64,000 nt of DNA from Mytilus californianus (taxonomy: Eukaryota; Mollusca; Bivalvia; Mytilida; Mytilidae). The position numbers were made by a program, and so were the translations under genes. Within the stretch, counting starts at the first letter, position 1. Every line of letters begins with the position of its first letter. The stretch lies in NCBI RefSeq assembly GCF_021869535.1, contig NW_026262668.1:25239732-25303731 (forward strand), given 5' to 3'. Below, piece by piece: positions 62,601 through 64,000 of the stretch. The notes under the pieces are model-generated. The model did not search any database. It was not told where the DNA came from and saw nothing but the letters and a program-made list of their open reading frames with translations.

Positions 62601-64000
62601 GTTAATGTCCACAGTCGTATAGCAAAAGCATTTAGCTGTGCTATATTTCATTGATAACAAAATCAATCTTTTTACGACAAATGATATTCAAAGATCTTAT
62701 CACAGTTATGTATACTTAACAATAGTATAAAAATAGTAGTCATTTTAGTCATAAAACAGATTTCATGCAGAAAAAGGAGTCATGTTTGTGTAAAAGGTCT
62801 GCATATAAAATTCAAGAGATTAAAGATATTTGCCAAAATAAAAAAAACTGTTGTTTGCATATCGGCAAAATTGCCTTTGCAGAAAAAACGTGACTTAGCC
62901 TTCGGAGGTTCAGAACTGTTTAGAATAGTAAGATATTCTATAATTACGGACAAATCTACTGTTATGATAATGCCAATACCGGAGCACAGAGCTGAAAATT
63001 GCGTAGTTATCTCTGCCAATTCTGAATACAGTTTTTGGGCTATGTCACATATTTTGGTAACATTTTGCATACGGCCTTGGTGTCTTGAATTATAACTGAA
63101 AATGCATAAAATAATGCATTGATCTCCTTTAATTTCGGAATTATTACTGATTGATTTCTGTCAAAATAGGCGAACATGTGTACAAAAAGCAGTTAAAATC
63201 GGCAAAAAACATTATGAAATTTGACTTAAAATCTTCAAATCTCTAATTTCAAATCAATAGATCTTTCTTAAAAAGTTATATGTTGTTGATACATAAATTT
63301 CCGTTTTGATGATATAAAATAATCGTATGGTCACAGACTTCGTTTTTAGTTTATTAACCAATCGTTTTACGGCATACAACGCAATGACGTTACGCTTATT
63401 TCGACGTTTTTTTTATTGTCTCACTTAGAACAACACTTTTATACCATAAAAACCAAGTCGAAAACCATATTATTATTTTACAGCATTAAAACAGAAATTT
63501 ATGTATCAACATCATATAGTTTTTAAAGAAAAATCTATAGACTTGAAATTGGAGGTCTGATGATTTTAAGACAAATGAAAGTTTTCTCCGATTTTATGTG
63601 CTTTCTATACAAATGTTCACCTATTTAAAAGAATCCAATAAGCAATGTCAGATAATAAAAGAGATAAATGCAATATTTTTCTCGATTATAGCAAAATTCC
63701 AACAAAATCTGTGACATAGCCCATCTACTGTAACTTGACATTACAATGAAAATCATATCACATATAATAAGTAATAGACTTTACGTACATGTTCCGCACA
63801 TAACGGCGAGAAAAAAACCCAATACACATGATGTGGCTAGATTTCATTTTTTTTTCCTTTTCACAAACTCAGAGATATAATGCGTATTCGATGCACGTCT
63901 CGATCCCTCTCTGTCGAAAATGAATATATACAACTTAAACTAGAAATCGATTATTCATTTAATCATTTGTCACACTTTTCTGGAAGCTTTTTGATGTTTC
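62601..64000. repeat. Diverged partial copy of the tandem unit (E), runs off the window
   Basis: Segments matching unit A at about 1100-1150, 1490-1560, 1640-1740, 2010-2110 and 2190-2430 appear in the same order with much higher divergence, for example the blocks containing ACAGTCGTATAGCAA, ATTCAAAGATCTTAT and ACATAACGGCGAGAAAAAA. The block that A and D carry at about 1740-2020 is absent, so the sequence passes directly from AGATATTCTATAATTACGG onward. This supports that block being a secondary duplication. About 63090-63740 has no match elsewhere in the window. Confidence 0.75.

Noticed and set aside
62780-63095. Overlapping ORFs on both strands in partial unit E
   Set aside because: They are not open in the homologous parts of the other units and have no recognisable domain.

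Overview
The window is AT-rich, intron- and transposon-dominated animal DNA, most likely from a marine bivalve, probably a mussel (Mytilus or a close relative). Three things suggest this: a beta-defensin / big-defensin-like exon in tandem copies, interspersed repeats I recognise from mussel genomes (a tRNA-derived SINE and several 3'-UTR-like repeats), and the absence of long ORFs. No prokaryotic operon, rRNA or complete tRNA gene is visible. The assignment rests on my recall of repeat and peptide families, not on a database search.

Layout. A segmental tandem duplication of about 9-10 kb fills most of the window: unit A (1-9790), unit B (9791-19873), unit C (19874-52944, about 8.9 kb once its insertion is removed) and truncated unit D (52945-about 57118). 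A more diverged piece of the same unit (E) returns at about 62600 and runs off the end. Near the right end of A, B and C, on the minus strand, lies one cysteine-rich exon with a beta-defensin spacing (C-x6-C-x4-C-x13-C-x5-C-C) behind a good splice acceptor. The 5' exons of these genes could not be identified with confidence; they would lie at higher coordinates.

Unit C is split by a 24,195-bp DNA transposon (27657-51851) with CACTA-type ends, about 345-bp terminal inverted repeats and a 3-bp AAG target duplication. The empty sites are preserved in units A and B. It sits just upstream (in gene orientation) of the unit-C defensin exon. No intact transposase ORF is visible inside. It is a nest of further elements, several with their own inverted ends and target duplications: 28799-30452, 31606-32460, 34613-36239, 36400-38065, and a chain that runs 38763-48942, then 38848-48375, then 44054-47785, then 44598-45709. 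Four of these share one design: short terminal repeats, a 5-8-bp target duplication, and inward-facing arrays of one private 9-12-bp motif per element (TTTTTGTCCG, GCGGAAACGTA, GATCGTGAAAGA, GCGCAAATGTCC). This design is the most unusual thing in the window.

The remainder (57119-62600) is single-copy intergenic or intronic DNA. It holds a decayed retrotransposon tail, a 213-bp tandem duplication and a dispersed repeat. A second copy of that retrotransposon interrupts unit B.
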